A DNA stretch of 64,000 nt from Streptomyces humidus. GTDB taxonomy: Bacteria > Actinomycetota > Actinomycetes > Streptomycetales > Streptomycetaceae. The notes beneath the pieces are model-generated. The model was not told the DNA's origin, made no database searches, and saw nothing but the letters and a program-made list of their open reading frames with translations. Every line of letters starts with the position of its first letter. Position 1 is the first letter of the stretch. Made by a program: the position numbers and the translations under genes. This document shows positions 1 to 8,653 of the stretch, piece by piece. The stretch spans positions 1-64,000 of the forward strand of contig NZ_BMTL01000019.1 of the NCBI RefSeq assembly GCF_014649655.1, read 5' to 3'.

Positions 1-181
1 TCAACTCGGCGATCTGCTGCAACGTCGCACCGATGTCCGACGTACGCGTCGTCGTCATCGACTGCACCGACACCGGCGCGTCCCCGCCGACCGCCACGGA
101 GCCGACCTGGATCTGCCGGCTCTTGCGGCGCTCGGCGAGCTTGGTCGGAACGGACGGCATGCCGAGAGAAATCGCAGTCAT
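1..181 (-). CDS. ispG: IspG, 4-hydroxy-3-methylbut-2-enyl diphosphate synthase (5' part only)
   Basis: Only the first 60 residues are in the window; the gene continues past position 1. The N-terminus (MTAISLGMPSVPTKLAERRK, then a stretch with VQSMTTTRT) matches the start of IspG/GcpE, the 4Fe-4S enzyme of the non-mevalonate isoprenoid pathway that makes HMBPP. The cysteines lie outside the window and cannot be checked. The ATG is at 179-181. It sits downstream of dxr and rseP on the same strand, the usual order in streptomycetes, but a strong hairpin at 337-373 lies between rseP and this gene, so it may have its own promoter. Identification rests on the N-terminal sequence and synteny. Confidence 0.9.
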   Translation of the reverse strand, partial: MTAISLGMPSVPTKLAERRKSRQIQVGSVAVGGDAPVSVQSMTTTRTSDIGATLQQIAEL

Positions 182-336
182 CTGCTGTGCAACCCCAAGT
201 CGTGGATCAAGGTCCAGGTCCCGTCTTCAGGCGGGTTCCAGGCTTCGAGATTACGGCACCGGGCGGGGCGGGAGCACGTCCGCACCCGGGAACCACCCGG
301 GCGGGGCGCCCCTCGGTCGTCGAACCCCCGTGACGC

Positions 337-373
337 GGGACGGCCCGGCACGAGGAGAGTGCCGGGCCGTCCC
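337..373 (-). terminator. Strong hairpin between rseP and ispG
   Basis: Perfect 15-bp inverted repeat (337-351 with 359-373) around a 7-nt loop, in the 235-bp gap after the rseP stop. There is no U-tract, which is normal for Streptomyces. It probably terminates or attenuates the dxr-rseP transcript before ispG. Confidence 0.7.
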
Positions 374-416
374 GGACCGCGGGCCGCGGGCCGCAGGGGG
401 CGACGAGGAGCAGTCG

Positions 417-1721
417 CTACGAGATCTTCACCGGGTTGACCACGTCGGCGATCAGGACCAGCACGGTGAAGCAGATGAAGATGCCCGCCACCACGTACGC
501 GACCGGCATCAGCTTCGCCACGTCGAACGGGCCCGGGTCCGGCCTGCGCAGGACCTTGGCCGTGTTGCGGCGCAGCGCCTCCCACAGGGCGCCCGCGATG
601 TGCCCGCCGTCGAGCGGCAGCAGCGGGAGCATGTTGAACAGGAACAGGGAGAGGTTGAAGCCGGCCACGAGCATCACGGCCAGGGCGAGCTGCTGCGAGG
701 CCGGGATGTCCAGGGTGAAGATCTCGCCGCCGACGCGGGCCGCGCCGACCACGCCCATGGGCGAGTCGGGCTCGCGGGGCGCGCCGTCGAAGGCCGCGTT
801 CCACAGGGCCGGGATCTTGCCGGGCAGGGCGGTGAGGGAGTCGACGGCCTCGCCCACCCGGTCGGTCATCCAGGACACGGAGTCGCCGAAGTCCTGCTTG
901 ACGACGCCGGTGGCCGCGCTGAAGCCCAGGAATCCGGCCTTGACGTACTGGCCCTGGACGTACGCCCCGCTGGAGTCCTTCTTGGCGACCATATTGGTGG
1001 CGATCTTGGCGTGCAGGGTCAGTTCCTGGCCCTTGCGGTCGACGACGATGGCGACGTCCTTGCCGGCGCTGACCCGGATCAGGTCGGAGAGGGTGTCCCA
1101 GTCGTCGGTCCTCTCTCCGGCGAAGGAGACGATCCGGTCGCCCGGCTTCATGCCGGCGGCCGCGGCCGGGGAGGCCGGGTCGGACGGTTTGCACGCGTCA
1201 CGGTTCTGGCTCTGCGCGATGACGCACGGGGAGACGGAGCTGACGCTGGTGGTCTGCTGGGAGATGCCGAAGCCCATCAGGACGGTGAGGAACAGCCCGA
1301 TCGCGAGCACCAGGTTCATGAACGGTCCGGCGAACATCACGATGACGCGCTTCCATGGCTTGCGCGTGTAGAACATGCGCGTCTCGTCGCCCGGCTGCAG
1401 TTCCTCGTAGGCCGCCGAGCGGGCGTCCTCGATCATGCCGCGCCAGGGCGAGGTGGAGCGGGCCGTGATCCGGCCGTCGTCGCCCGGCGGGAACATGCCG
1501 ATCATGCGGATGTAGCCGCCCAGCGGGATCGCTTTGACCCCGTACTCGGTGTCGCCCTTCTTGCGCGAGAAGACGGTCGGGCCGAAGCCGACCATGTACT
1601 GCGGGACCCGGATGCCGAAGAGCTTGGCCGTGGACAGGTGCCCCAGCTCGTGCCAGGCGATCGAGAACAGCAGCCCCGCCGCGAAGACGACTATGCCGAG
1701 GATCATCATCAGGGCTGTCAT
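417..1721 (-). CDS. rseP: RseP-family site-2 intramembrane metalloprotease
   Basis: A 434-residue zinc metalloprotease of the RseP/S2P family, which cuts transmembrane anti-sigma factors or other membrane substrates within the bilayer. The N-terminal membrane segment carries the HELGH zinc motif (HExxH) near residue 22. A PDZ domain follows in the middle (AAAAGMKPGDRIVSFAG), and the C-terminal membrane part carries the second catalytic motif (LPLLPLDGGHI). Four membrane segments are apparent. The ATG at 1719-1721 overlaps the dxr stop as ATGA, so the two are translationally coupled. The frame stays open upstream into dxr, but that part is not protease-like. Pairing with dxr and ispG is a common actinobacterial arrangement and does not prove a role in isoprenoid synthesis. 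Confidence 0.93.
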   Translation of the reverse strand: MTALMMILGIVVFAAGLLFSIAWHELGHLSTAKLFGIRVPQYMVGFGPTVFSRKKGDTEYGVKAIPLGGYIRMIGMFPPGDDGRITARSTSPWRGMIEDARSAAYEELQPGDETRMFYTRKPWKRVIVMFAGPFMNLVLAIGLFLTVLMGFGISQQTTSVSSVSPCVIAQSQNRDACKPSDPASPAAAAGMKPGDRIVSFAGERTDDWDTLSDLIRVSAGKDVAIVVDRKGQELTLHAKIATNMVAKKDSSGAYVQGQYVKAGFLGFSAATGVVKQDFGDSVSWMTDRVGEAVDSLTALPGKIPALWNAAFDGAPREPDSPMGVVGAARVGGEIFTLDIPASQQLALAVMLVAGFNLSLFLFNMLPLLPLDGGHIAGALWEALRRNTAKVLRRPDPGPFDVAKLMPVAYVVAGIFICFTVLVLIADVVNPVKIS

Positions 1722-2971
1722 GCACGCGCCTCCGCGGTAGCCGTCAGTTCTTGGGCCCGGGCCCGTGCCCAGGTCTCCGCTTCGAGGACGTCCGACACGG
1801 TCAGTGAAGTTCCCGTCACCGGCGTGCCGTGCTCGTGCACGACCCGGGTGACGGTCTCCATGATGCCGTTGAACGACAGCGCGCCCCTGCGGAACGCCTC
1901 CACGCACTCCTCGTTCGCGGCATTGAACACCGCGGGGGCCGTGCCCGCGAGCTCGCCCACGTGCCGGGCGAGGCCCACCGAGGGGAAGGCCTCGTCGTCG
2001 AGGGGGTGGAACTCCCAGGTCGACGCGGTGCTCCAGTCGAAGGCGGGGGCGGCGTCCGGGACGCGCCCGGGCCAGCCGAGGCCGACGGCGATGGGCCCGC
2101 GCATGTCGGGGGGCGTCGCCTGCGCCAGTGTCGATCCGTCCGTGAACTCAACCATCGAGTGGACATACGACTGAGGGTGGACGACCACCTCAATGCGCGA
2201 GAAGGGAATGTCGTAGAGCAGGTGCGCCTCGATGACCTCCAGGCCCTTGTTGACGAGGGTCGCGGAGTTGATCGTGATCACCGGGCCCATGGACCAGGTG
2301 GGGTGGGCCAGCGCCTCCTCGACCGTCACGCCGGCCAGTTCCGCCTTCGTGCGGCCGCGGAAGGGGCCTCCGGAGGCGGTGACGACCAGCTTGCGGACGT
2401 CGGCCCGGGTGCCGGCGGCGAGGCACTGGAAGAGGGCCGCGTGCTCGGAGTCCACCGGGATGATCTGCCCCGGCTCGGCGAGCGCCTTGACCAGCGGGCC
2501 GCCGACGATGAGCGACTCCTTGTTGGCGAGCGCGAGCGTGCGGCCCGCCTCCAGGGCGGCGAGGGTGGGCGCGAGACCGATGGAGCCGGTGATGCCGTTC
2601 AGCACGGTGTGACAGTCGGAGGCGGCCAGCTCGGTGGCCGCGCCGGGGCCGGCGAGGATCTCGGGCAGCGGCTCTCCCGTGCCGTACTCGGCCGCCAGGG
2701 CCTCGCGCAGGGCGGGCACGACGTCCTCGCGGGCGACCGCGACGGTCCGTGCCCGCAGCCGGCGGGCCTGCTCGGCGAGGAGGGCGACCCGGCCGCCGTT
2801 GGCGGACAGGCCGGTCACCCGGAACCGGTCCGGGTTGCGCAGCACGAGGTCGATGGCCTGGGTCCCGATCGAACCGGTGGAACCGAGGATCACCACGTCC
2901 TTGGGGCCGTCGTCCACGACGGGGTCGTAGACGAGATGCGGATCGGCGAGGGGGGCTGGACTGTCGCTCAT
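1718..2971 (-). CDS. dxr: 1-deoxy-D-xylulose 5-phosphate reductoisomerase
   Basis: A 417-residue Dxr, which converts 1-deoxy-D-xylulose 5-phosphate to MEP with NADPH, the committed step of the non-mevalonate pathway. The NADPH-binding GSTGSIGTQA is near the N-terminus, SEHAALFQCL is in the middle, and the catalytic/metal region MGPVITINSATLVNKGLE follows, then the C-terminal helical domain. The N-terminus is about 25 residues longer than in enteric Dxr, as in other actinomycetes. The start chosen is the ATG at 2969-2971, since coding character begins there although the frame is open further up. It overlaps rseP downstream by four bases. Cytosolic. Confidence 0.96.
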   Translation of the reverse strand: MSDSPAPLADPHLVYDPVVDDGPKDVVILGSTGSIGTQAIDLVLRNPDRFRVTGLSANGGRVALLAEQARRLRARTVAVAREDVVPALREALAAEYGTGEPLPEILAGPGAATELAASDCHTVLNGITGSIGLAPTLAALEAGRTLALANKESLIVGGPLVKALAEPGQIIPVDSEHAALFQCLAAGTRADVRKLVVTASGGPFRGRTKAELAGVTVEEALAHPTWSMGPVITINSATLVNKGLEVIEAHLLYDIPFSRIEVVVHPQSYVHSMVEFTDGSTLAQATPPDMRGPIAVGLGWPGRVPDAAPAFDWSTASTWEFHPLDDEAFPSVGLARHVGELAGTAPAVFNAANEECVEAFRRGALSFNGIMETVTRVVHEHGTPVTGTSLTVSDVLEAETWARARAQELTATAEARA

Positions 2972-3005
2972 CCCCCCATTGTTGCCGCAACGGGGAGGCG
3001 GCAGG

Positions 3006-3034
3006 ACAGGGCGTCCCCCGGAGGGACGCCCTGT
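3006..3034 (-). terminator. Intrinsic terminator after the acyl-CoA dehydrogenase gene
   Basis: Perfect 12-bp stem (3006-3017 with 3023-3034) and 5-nt loop in the 95-bp gap between the stop of the acyl-CoA dehydrogenase gene and the dxr start. It separates the two transcription units. Confidence 0.75.
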
Positions 3035-3066
3035 GACCTGGCCGCCTGGCAACCGTGTTCGAAGGA

Positions 3067-5004
3067 TCACCTGATCGGGCGGTGGACGTTTTCCCGCTCG
3101 CTGGGGCCCGGGGTCGCGTCGGCGATCCACGGAGCGTCTCCGGACAGGTCGACGACGCCCTGCTCCAGCCACTCGTAGACGCCCGCCATGACGCCCTGGA
3201 CCACCTTGCGGTCCAGGTCGTCGGTGTTGTGCCACAGTCGCGTGAAGAGTTCGTCGACGCGGATGCGGGACTGCCGGCAGAACACGTCGGCGAGCTGGTA
3301 GGCCTCGCGCCCGTTCTCGCCGCGCGAGCGCAGCAGTTCGGCGCGCACACAGGCCGCGCTCATCGCGAACAGCTCCGCGCCGATGTCGACGATCCGGCCG
3401 AGGAAGCCCTGCTTGGTCTCCATCCGGCCCTGCCAGCGGGACATGGCGTAGAAGGTGGAGCGGGCGAGCTTGCGCGCGTGCCGCTCGACATGCCGCAGAT
3501 GCGGCGACAGGTCGACGCCTGCGTGCTTGAACTCCCCGTACGAAGACGGCAGCTGTCCCGGCCCCGCGACCAGCTTCGGCAGCCACTTGGCGTAGAAGAC
3601 ACCGGCGTTCGCGCCCGCCTTCGCCTTGTCCTGGAGGGACTTGTCGGGGTCGATGAGGTCGCCGGCGACCGTGAGGTGGGCGTCGACGGCCTCACGCGCG
3701 ATGAGGAGGTGCATGATCTCCGTCGAGCCCTCGAAGATCCGGTTGATCCGCAGGTCGCGCAGGACCTGTTCGGCGGGGACGGCCTTCTCGCCGCGCGCGG
3801 CGAGGGAGTCCGCGGTCTCGAAGCCGCGTCCGCCGCGGATCTGGACCAGCTCGTCGGCCATCCGCCAGCCCATCTCGGAGGCGAAGAGCTTGGCCAGCGC
3901 GCCCTCGATGCGGATGTCGTTGCGGTCCTCGTCGGCCATCTGCGAGGACAGGTCGAGGACCGCCTCCAGGGCGAAGGTGGTCGCCGCGATGAAGGAGATC
4001 TTCGCGCCGACCGCCTCGTGGTGGGCGATCGGCTTGCCCCACTGCTCACGGGCCGCCGACCACTCACGGGCGATCTTCAGAGACCACTTGCCGGCGGCCA
4101 CGCAGGACGCGGGCAGGGAGAGCCGGCCCGTGTTGAGCGTGGTCAGGGCGATCTTCAGCCCGGCGCCCTCGGGGCCGACGCGGTGCGCGGCCGGGACCCG
4201 GACCCGGTGGAAGCGGGTGACGCCGTTCTCGATGCCGCGCAGGCCCATGAAGGCGTTGCGGTTCTCGACGGTGATCCCGGGCGAGTCCGCCTCGACGACG
4301 AAGGCGGTGATGCCGCCCTTGTGCCCCTCGCTCTTCGGGACCCGCGCCATCACCACCAGCAGGTCGGCGACCACGCCGTTGGTCGTCCACAGCTTCACCC
4401 CGTCGAGGACGTAGTCGTCCCCGTCCGGCACCGCGCTCGTCGCCAGCCGCGCCGGGTCGGAGCCGACGTCCGGCTCGGTGAGCAGGAAGGCGCTGATGTC
4501 GGTGGTGGCGCAGCGGGGCAGGAACTTCTGCTTCTGCTCGGGGGTGCCGAACATCTTCAGCGGCTGCGGCACGCCGATCGACTGGTGCGCCGAGAGCAGC
4601 ACCCCGACGGCGGGGCTGGCCGAACCCACCAGGGCCAGGGCCTTGTTGTAGTAGACCTGGGTGAGGCCGAGGCCGCCGTACTTGGGGTCGATCTTCATGC
4701 CGAGGGCGCCGAGCTCCTTGAGCCCGCGCACGACCTCGTCGGGGATGCGGGCCTCGCGTTCGATGCGGGCCGCGTCCACCTGGGTCTCGCAGAAGTCGCG
4801 GAGCTTGGCCAGGAATGCCTCGCCGCGCCGGACGGCCTCGTCGGAGGGGACCGGGTGCGGGTGGACGAGGTCCAGGCGGAAGCGGCCCAGGAACAGTTCC
4901 TTGGCGAAGCTGGGCTTACGCCAGTCCTGCTCCCGGGCGGCCTCGGCGACCTGACGGGCCTCCTGCTCGGTGACGGTGGGTTTCTTGAGGGGTGGTGCGG
5001 ACAT
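3067..5004 (-). CDS. Large acyl-CoA dehydrogenase family protein
   Basis: A 645-residue flavoprotein of the acyl-CoA dehydrogenase superfamily. N-terminal helical domain, a beta-barrel region with FAD-contact motifs (LLTEPDVGSDP; LDGVKLWTTNG), and a C-terminal helical domain with the cofactor-binding RGGRGFETADS and FEGSTEIMH. It is about 250 residues longer than a standard 380-residue enzyme; the extra helical C-terminus is typical of a long actinobacterial subgroup. Substrate cannot be assigned, though fatty acyl-CoA beta-oxidation is the default role. The ATG at 5002-5004 is chosen because GAGGTGAG lies six bases upstream; an earlier in-frame ATG at 5041-5043 has no such site. It diverges from the LacI-regulator gene and is followed by a terminator, so it is probably monocistronic. 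Confidence 0.88.
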   Translation of the reverse strand: MSAPPLKKPTVTEQEARQVAEAAREQDWRKPSFAKELFLGRFRLDLVHPHPVPSDEAVRRGEAFLAKLRDFCETQVDAARIEREARIPDEVVRGLKELGALGMKIDPKYGGLGLTQVYYNKALALVGSASPAVGVLLSAHQSIGVPQPLKMFGTPEQKQKFLPRCATTDISAFLLTEPDVGSDPARLATSAVPDGDDYVLDGVKLWTTNGVVADLLVVMARVPKSEGHKGGITAFVVEADSPGITVENRNAFMGLRGIENGVTRFHRVRVPAAHRVGPEGAGLKIALTTLNTGRLSLPASCVAAGKWSLKIAREWSAAREQWGKPIAHHEAVGAKISFIAATTFALEAVLDLSSQMADEDRNDIRIEGALAKLFASEMGWRMADELVQIRGGRGFETADSLAARGEKAVPAEQVLRDLRINRIFEGSTEIMHLLIAREAVDAHLTVAGDLIDPDKSLQDKAKAGANAGVFYAKWLPKLVAGPGQLPSSYGEFKHAGVDLSPHLRHVERHARKLARSTFYAMSRWQGRMETKQGFLGRIVDIGAELFAMSAACVRAELLRSRGENGREAYQLADVFCRQSRIRVDELFTRLWHNTDDLDRKVVQGVMAGVYEWLEQGVVDLSGDAPWIADATPGPSERENVHRPIR

Positions 5005-5042
5005 GAGGCTCACCTCGCCGCGAATCGGGATCTCGGACCACA

Positions 5043-5083
5043 TTGGTTACCGATGGGTGCTACCCGATCGTTGGTACCCGATC
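5043..5083. promoter_or_regulatory. Repeats upstream of the acyl-CoA dehydrogenase gene
   Basis: Two related 12-mers, TTGGTTACCGAT (5043-5054) and TTGGTACCCGAT (5071-5082), are 28 bp apart, with another TACCCGATC at 5061-5069 between them. They begin about 40 bp upstream of the ATG, where a promoter-proximal repressor would bind. The regulator is unknown. This lies in the 410-base gene-free stretch 5005-5414. Confidence 0.45.
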
Positions 5084-5293
5084 CGGGCCGAGCCGGCCAC
5101 CCCACGCGCGTGCCTTCGAGCGGGCGCGAGGCGGGCGGCCGCGTCCCGGGAGCGGTGGCGCCCCGGCCCTCCACGGCGTCCTGGCGCCGGCCGCGCGGGC
5201 GCCGGCCGCGGCCGCGCGGCCTGCGCCGAACGAGTGGGGCGACTCCGCCGGCCGCTTCCCGTACTCTTCTCCACCAATCCCCCACAAGTCGCA

Positions 5294-5309
5294 GTCGAAG
5301 CGCTTCGAC
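5294..5309. promoter_or_regulatory. LacI-type operator 1 of the glycoside-hydrolase regulon
   Basis: Perfect 16-bp palindrome GTCGAAGCGCTTCGAC with the central CG step typical of LacI/GalR-family operators. It lies about 105 bp upstream of the LacI-family gene. The core recurs at 5386-5395, 15764-15777 and 15924-15937 and was not noticed elsewhere in the window. Confidence 0.8.
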
Positions 5310-5382
5310 AACCTATGGACACCCACTCGCGCTAGAGCTACTGTCGAACCACCCTCACCCGCCCCTGTTCGCAATGCGCACT

Positions 5383-5397
5383 GTCGAAGCGCTTCAC
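5383..5397. promoter_or_regulatory. LacI-type operator 2, next to the regulator start
   Basis: GTCGAAGCGCTTCAC, with a perfect GAAGCGCTTC core at 5386-5395. It ends 17 bases before the ATG of the LacI-family gene, so binding here should block transcription of the regulator and the GH31 gene behind it (autoregulation inferred). Confidence 0.75.
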
Positions 5398-5414
5398 AAA
5401 ACTTGGAGAGCTGG

Positions 5415-6428
5415 ATGGTCACCCTCGCCGAGGTCGCCCAGCACGCCGGAGTCTCGGCGAGCACGGTGAGCTATGTCCTCAGTGGCAAGCGGTCCATCTC
5501 CACGACGACCAGGCAGCGCGTCGAACAGAGCATCCGCGAGCTCGGCTACCACCCGAACGCGGGCGCGCGCGCTCTGGCCAGCAGCAGGTCGAACATCATC
5601 GCGCTGATGATCCCGCTGCGCACCGACATCTACGTGCCGGTGATGATGGAGATCGCCATCGCGGTGGCCACCACGGCACGGACGCACGGGTACGACGTCC
5701 TGCTGCTCACCGGCGAGGAGGGGCCCGACGCGGTCCGCCGCGTCACCGGCAGCGGGCTCGCCGACGCGATGATCCTGATGGACGTCGAACTCGACGACGA
5801 GCGGCTGCCGCTGCTGCGCTCCACCGACCAGCCCTCCGTCCTGATCGGCCTGCCGGCCGACACCGCTGGGCTGACCTGCGTCGATCTGGATTTCGGGGCG
5901 ACCGGCGCGCTGTGCGTGGAGCATCTGGCCACGCTCGGCCACCGGGACGTCGCCGTCATCGGCGAGGCCCCCGCGGTCTACGAACGGCACACCGGCTTCG
6001 CCGAGCGCACGCTCGACGGGCTGCGCCGCCGGGCGAAGGAGCTGGGCCTGCGGCTGCTGCACCGGCCGTGCGAGGGCGGGTACGACGCGATGGCCGCGAC
6101 CCTGGCCCGGATCCTCGACGAACGTCCGGGCACCACCGGCTTCGTCGTGCAGAACGAGTCGGCGGTGGAGCCGCTGCTCGCGCTGCTGCGCCAGCAGGGC
6201 CGGGCCGTGCCGGAGGACGTCTCGGTGGTCGCGATCTGCCCCGACCAGGTCGCCGTCCAGGCCTCGGTGCGGCTGACCTCCGTCGCCATCCCGGCGCAGG
6301 AGATGGGCCGGCACGCGGTGGAACGCCTGGTCGCCAAGCTGGAGGGGCACGGCGGCGACGAGGTCGTGCTGATCGCGCCCGAGCTGACGGTCCGGGCGAG
6401 CACCGGACCGGCTCCCGTCGCCTCCTGA
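5415..6428 (+). CDS. LacI/GalR-family transcriptional regulator
   Basis: A 337-residue LacI-family regulator. The N-terminal helix-turn-helix is clear (TLAEVAQHAGVSASTVSYVLSGKR, residues 3-26), followed by the hinge helix region (ALASSRSNIIALMIP) and a periplasmic-binding-protein-like effector domain to the C-terminus. The ATG at 5415 follows a GGAGAG site; the longer upstream frame crosses both operators and is not coding. It is 96 bp upstream of the GH31 gene in the same direction, so the two are probably co-transcribed. Identical palindromes in front of this gene and at the importer/GH3 promoter make it the likely local repressor of the whole glycoside-hydrolase island. The effector is probably a xyloglucan-derived oligosaccharide or sugar (inferred). 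Confidence 0.93.
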   Translation: MVTLAEVAQHAGVSASTVSYVLSGKRSISTTTRQRVEQSIRELGYHPNAGARALASSRSNIIALMIPLRTDIYVPVMMEIAIAVATTARTHGYDVLLLTGEEGPDAVRRVTGSGLADAMILMDVELDDERLPLLRSTDQPSVLIGLPADTAGLTCVDLDFGATGALCVEHLATLGHRDVAVIGEAPAVYERHTGFAERTLDGLRRRAKELGLRLLHRPCEGGYDAMAATLARILDERPGTTGFVVQNESAVEPLLALLRQQGRAVPEDVSVVAICPDQVAVQASVRLTSVAIPAQEMGRHAVERLVAKLEGHGGDEVVLIAPELTVRASTGPAPVAS

Positions 6429-6524
6429 AAGACCCCCGCCGGACCGCTGCCGTGTCCTTGCCGGGGCACCGCCGTGTCTGCACTCCCAAGGAGCACTCCA
6501 CTTGACCTTCACGGAGGAATCCCG

Positions 6525-8567
6525 ATGAACCAGCCCGCCGGAAGCCGGCCTCAGGTCAGCCTCGCGCAGTCCTCCCCCACCGCCGGCACCTTCCGTGAGC
6601 AGGGCGGGGCGCTGGAGTGGAGCGGCCGCCAGGAGACCCTGCGCATCGAACCCTGGGGCCCGGACGCCGTCCGGGTGCGCGCCCGGCTCGGCGGGCCGAT
6701 CCTGCCGGGCCTGCCGGGCGCGCTGCTCGACGAGCCGCCGGCCGCCGAGGCCACCGTCAAGACCGGCGTCGACGAGGCGCGGCTGACGGTCGGCGCGCTC
6801 ACCGTGGAGGTGAACGCCGAGGGCCTGATCCGCTTTCTGCGCACGGACGACCGCACGGAGATCCTGGCCGAGGAGCGCGCCCACTTCTGGTGGCCGGGCT
6901 CGCGTCTGTACACGGCGGTCGGCCACGGCCATCACCGCCTGGAGCAGCGGTTCGCCGCGTACGAGGACGAGAAGCTGTACGGGCTGGGCCAGCACCAGCA
7001 CGGGCGGCTCGACCAGAAGGGCCTGGTCCTCGACCTGGTCCAGCGCAACGCCGAGGTGGGCATCCCGGTGCTCACCTCCAGCCGCGGCTACACCCTGCTG
7101 TGGAACAACCCCGCGATCGGCCGGGTGGAGCTGGCCGGCAACGGCACCCGCTGGGTCGCGGACTCGGCCCGTCAGATCGACTACTGGATCACGGCCGGCT
7201 CCCCGGCCGACGCCCAGCGCCGCTACAGCGCGGTCACCGGCCGCACCCCGATGCTGCCGGAGTGGGCGGCCGGGTTCTGGCAGTGCAAGCTGCGCTACCG
7301 CACCCAGGACGAACTCCTCGACGTGGCACGGGAGTACAAGCGCCGGGGCCTGCCGCTGGACGCGATCGTCTGCGACTTCTTCCACTGGACGCACCTCGGC
7401 GAGTGGAAGTTCGACCCGAGCGAGTGGCCCGACCCGGCGGCGATGGTCCGCGAACTCGACGAGCTGGGCGTGAAGCTGGTGGTGTCGGTCTGGCCGTCGG
7501 TGTCCCCGCTGTCGGAGAACCATCCGGTGATGGAGCAGCGCGGATACTTCATCGGCACCGAGTACGGCCCGACGGCCCACGCCGACTGGCCGGACAAGGG
7601 GGTCGCCTCGACGGTCCAGGTGGCGTTCTACGACGCGACGAACCCCGAGGCCCGGGAATTCCTGTGGTCGAGGATCCGCGACAACTACCTGACCCCGTAC
7701 GGCATCACGGCGTTCTGGCTGGACGCCTGCGAGCCCGAGCTGAAGCCCGGGTTCCAGGAGAACCTGCGGTACTGGGCGGGTCCGGGGCTGGAGGTCGGCA
7801 ACATCTACCCGGCCGAGAACGCCCGCACCTTCCACGAGGGTCTGCGCGCGGCCGGCGAGGAGGAGATCGTCAGCCTGAACCGTTCGGCGTGGGCGGGCAG
7901 CCAGCGTTACGGCGCCGCCCTGTGGTCCGGTGACATCGGCACCGACTTCCCCACCCTGCGCCGGCAGATCGCGGCCGGCCTGAACACCGCGCTGTCGGGC
8001 ATCCCGTGGTGGAACACCGACATCGGCGGCTTCCACGGCGGCGACCCGGACGACCCGCGGTACCGGGAGGTGATGGTCCGCTGGTTCCAGTTCGGCGCGC
8101 TGTCCCCGCTGATGCGTCTGCACGGCTTCCGCGACCCCGGGATGCCGCTGGGCCCGGACATGACGGGCGGCCCGAACGAGGTGTGGTCGTACGGCGAGGA
8201 GGCCGGGGCGGTCCTGGAGAAGTACCTGCGGCTGCGCGAGCGGCTCAAGCCGTACGTCCTGCGGGTGATGCGGGAGGCGCACGAGGAGGGCCTGCCGCCC
8301 ATGCGGCCGCTGTTCCTGGAGTTTCCCGACGACCGGGCGGCCTGGTCGGTGGACGACTCCTACCTCTTCGGCCGGGACCTGCTCGTCGCCCCGGTGCTGA
8401 CGGCGGGCGCCACGGCCCGCACGGCGTACCTGCCGGCGGGGGCGCGCTGGACCGACGCGTGGACGGGCGAGGTGTACGAGGGGGGTGCGGCCGTGACGGT
8501 CGACGCGCCGCTGGACCGGCTCCCGCTGTTCCTGCGCGACGGGGCGCGGCTGCCGGTGGCGGAGTAG
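6525..8567 (+). CDS. GH31 glycoside hydrolase, probable alpha-xylosidase
   Basis: A 680-residue family-31 enzyme. It has an N-terminal beta-sandwich, a (beta/alpha)8 barrel with the nucleophile segment FWLDACEPE (Asp near residue 400), the acid/base segment WSGDIGTD (Asp near 470) and WWNTDIGGF, then C-terminal beta domains. No signal peptide, so it is intracellular. GH31 holds alpha-glucosidases and alpha-xylosidases. Alpha-xylosidase is preferred here because it sits beside GH12, GH42 and GH3, the set needed to strip xyloglucan oligosaccharides, but alpha-glucosidase cannot be excluded from sequence alone. The ATG at 6525 is chosen for its GGAGG site seven bases upstream. Probably in one transcript with the LacI gene, under the two operators at 5.3 kb. 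Confidence 0.88.
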   Translation: MNQPAGSRPQVSLAQSSPTAGTFREQGGALEWSGRQETLRIEPWGPDAVRVRARLGGPILPGLPGALLDEPPAAEATVKTGVDEARLTVGALTVEVNAEGLIRFLRTDDRTEILAEERAHFWWPGSRLYTAVGHGHHRLEQRFAAYEDEKLYGLGQHQHGRLDQKGLVLDLVQRNAEVGIPVLTSSRGYTLLWNNPAIGRVELAGNGTRWVADSARQIDYWITAGSPADAQRRYSAVTGRTPMLPEWAAGFWQCKLRYRTQDELLDVAREYKRRGLPLDAIVCDFFHWTHLGEWKFDPSEWPDPAAMVRELDELGVKLVVSVWPSVSPLSENHPVMEQRGYFIGTEYGPTAHADWPDKGVASTVQVAFYDATNPEAREFLWSRIRDNYLTPYGITAFWLDACEPELKPGFQENLRYWAGPGLEVGNIYPAENARTFHEGLRAAGEEEIVSLNRSAWAGSQRYGAALWSGDIGTDFPTLRRQIAAGLNTALSGIPWWNTDIGGFHGGDPDDPRYREVMVRWFQFGALSPLMRLHGFRDPGMPLGPDMTGGPNEVWSYGEEAGAVLEKYLRLRERLKPYVLRVMREAHEEGLPPMRPLFLEFPDDRAAWSVDDSYLFGRDLLVAPVLTAGATARTAYLPAGARWTDAWTGEVYEGGAAVTVDAPLDRLPLFLRDGARLPVAE

Positions 8568-8596
8568 CCTTCGCCCGGCGCGGGGCGAGGGCGGCG

Positions 8597-8634
8597 CGGG
8601 CGGGGCGATCGTACGCATGCGGTCGTCCCGCCCG
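8597..8634. terminator. Terminator between convergent GH31 and GH12 genes
   Basis: A 12-bp stem with one mismatch (8597-8608 with 8623-8634) and a 14-nt loop, in the 86-bp gap between converging genes. It can serve both strands. Confidence 0.65.
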
Positions 8635-8653
8635 ACGCCACCCTCTGATCAGG

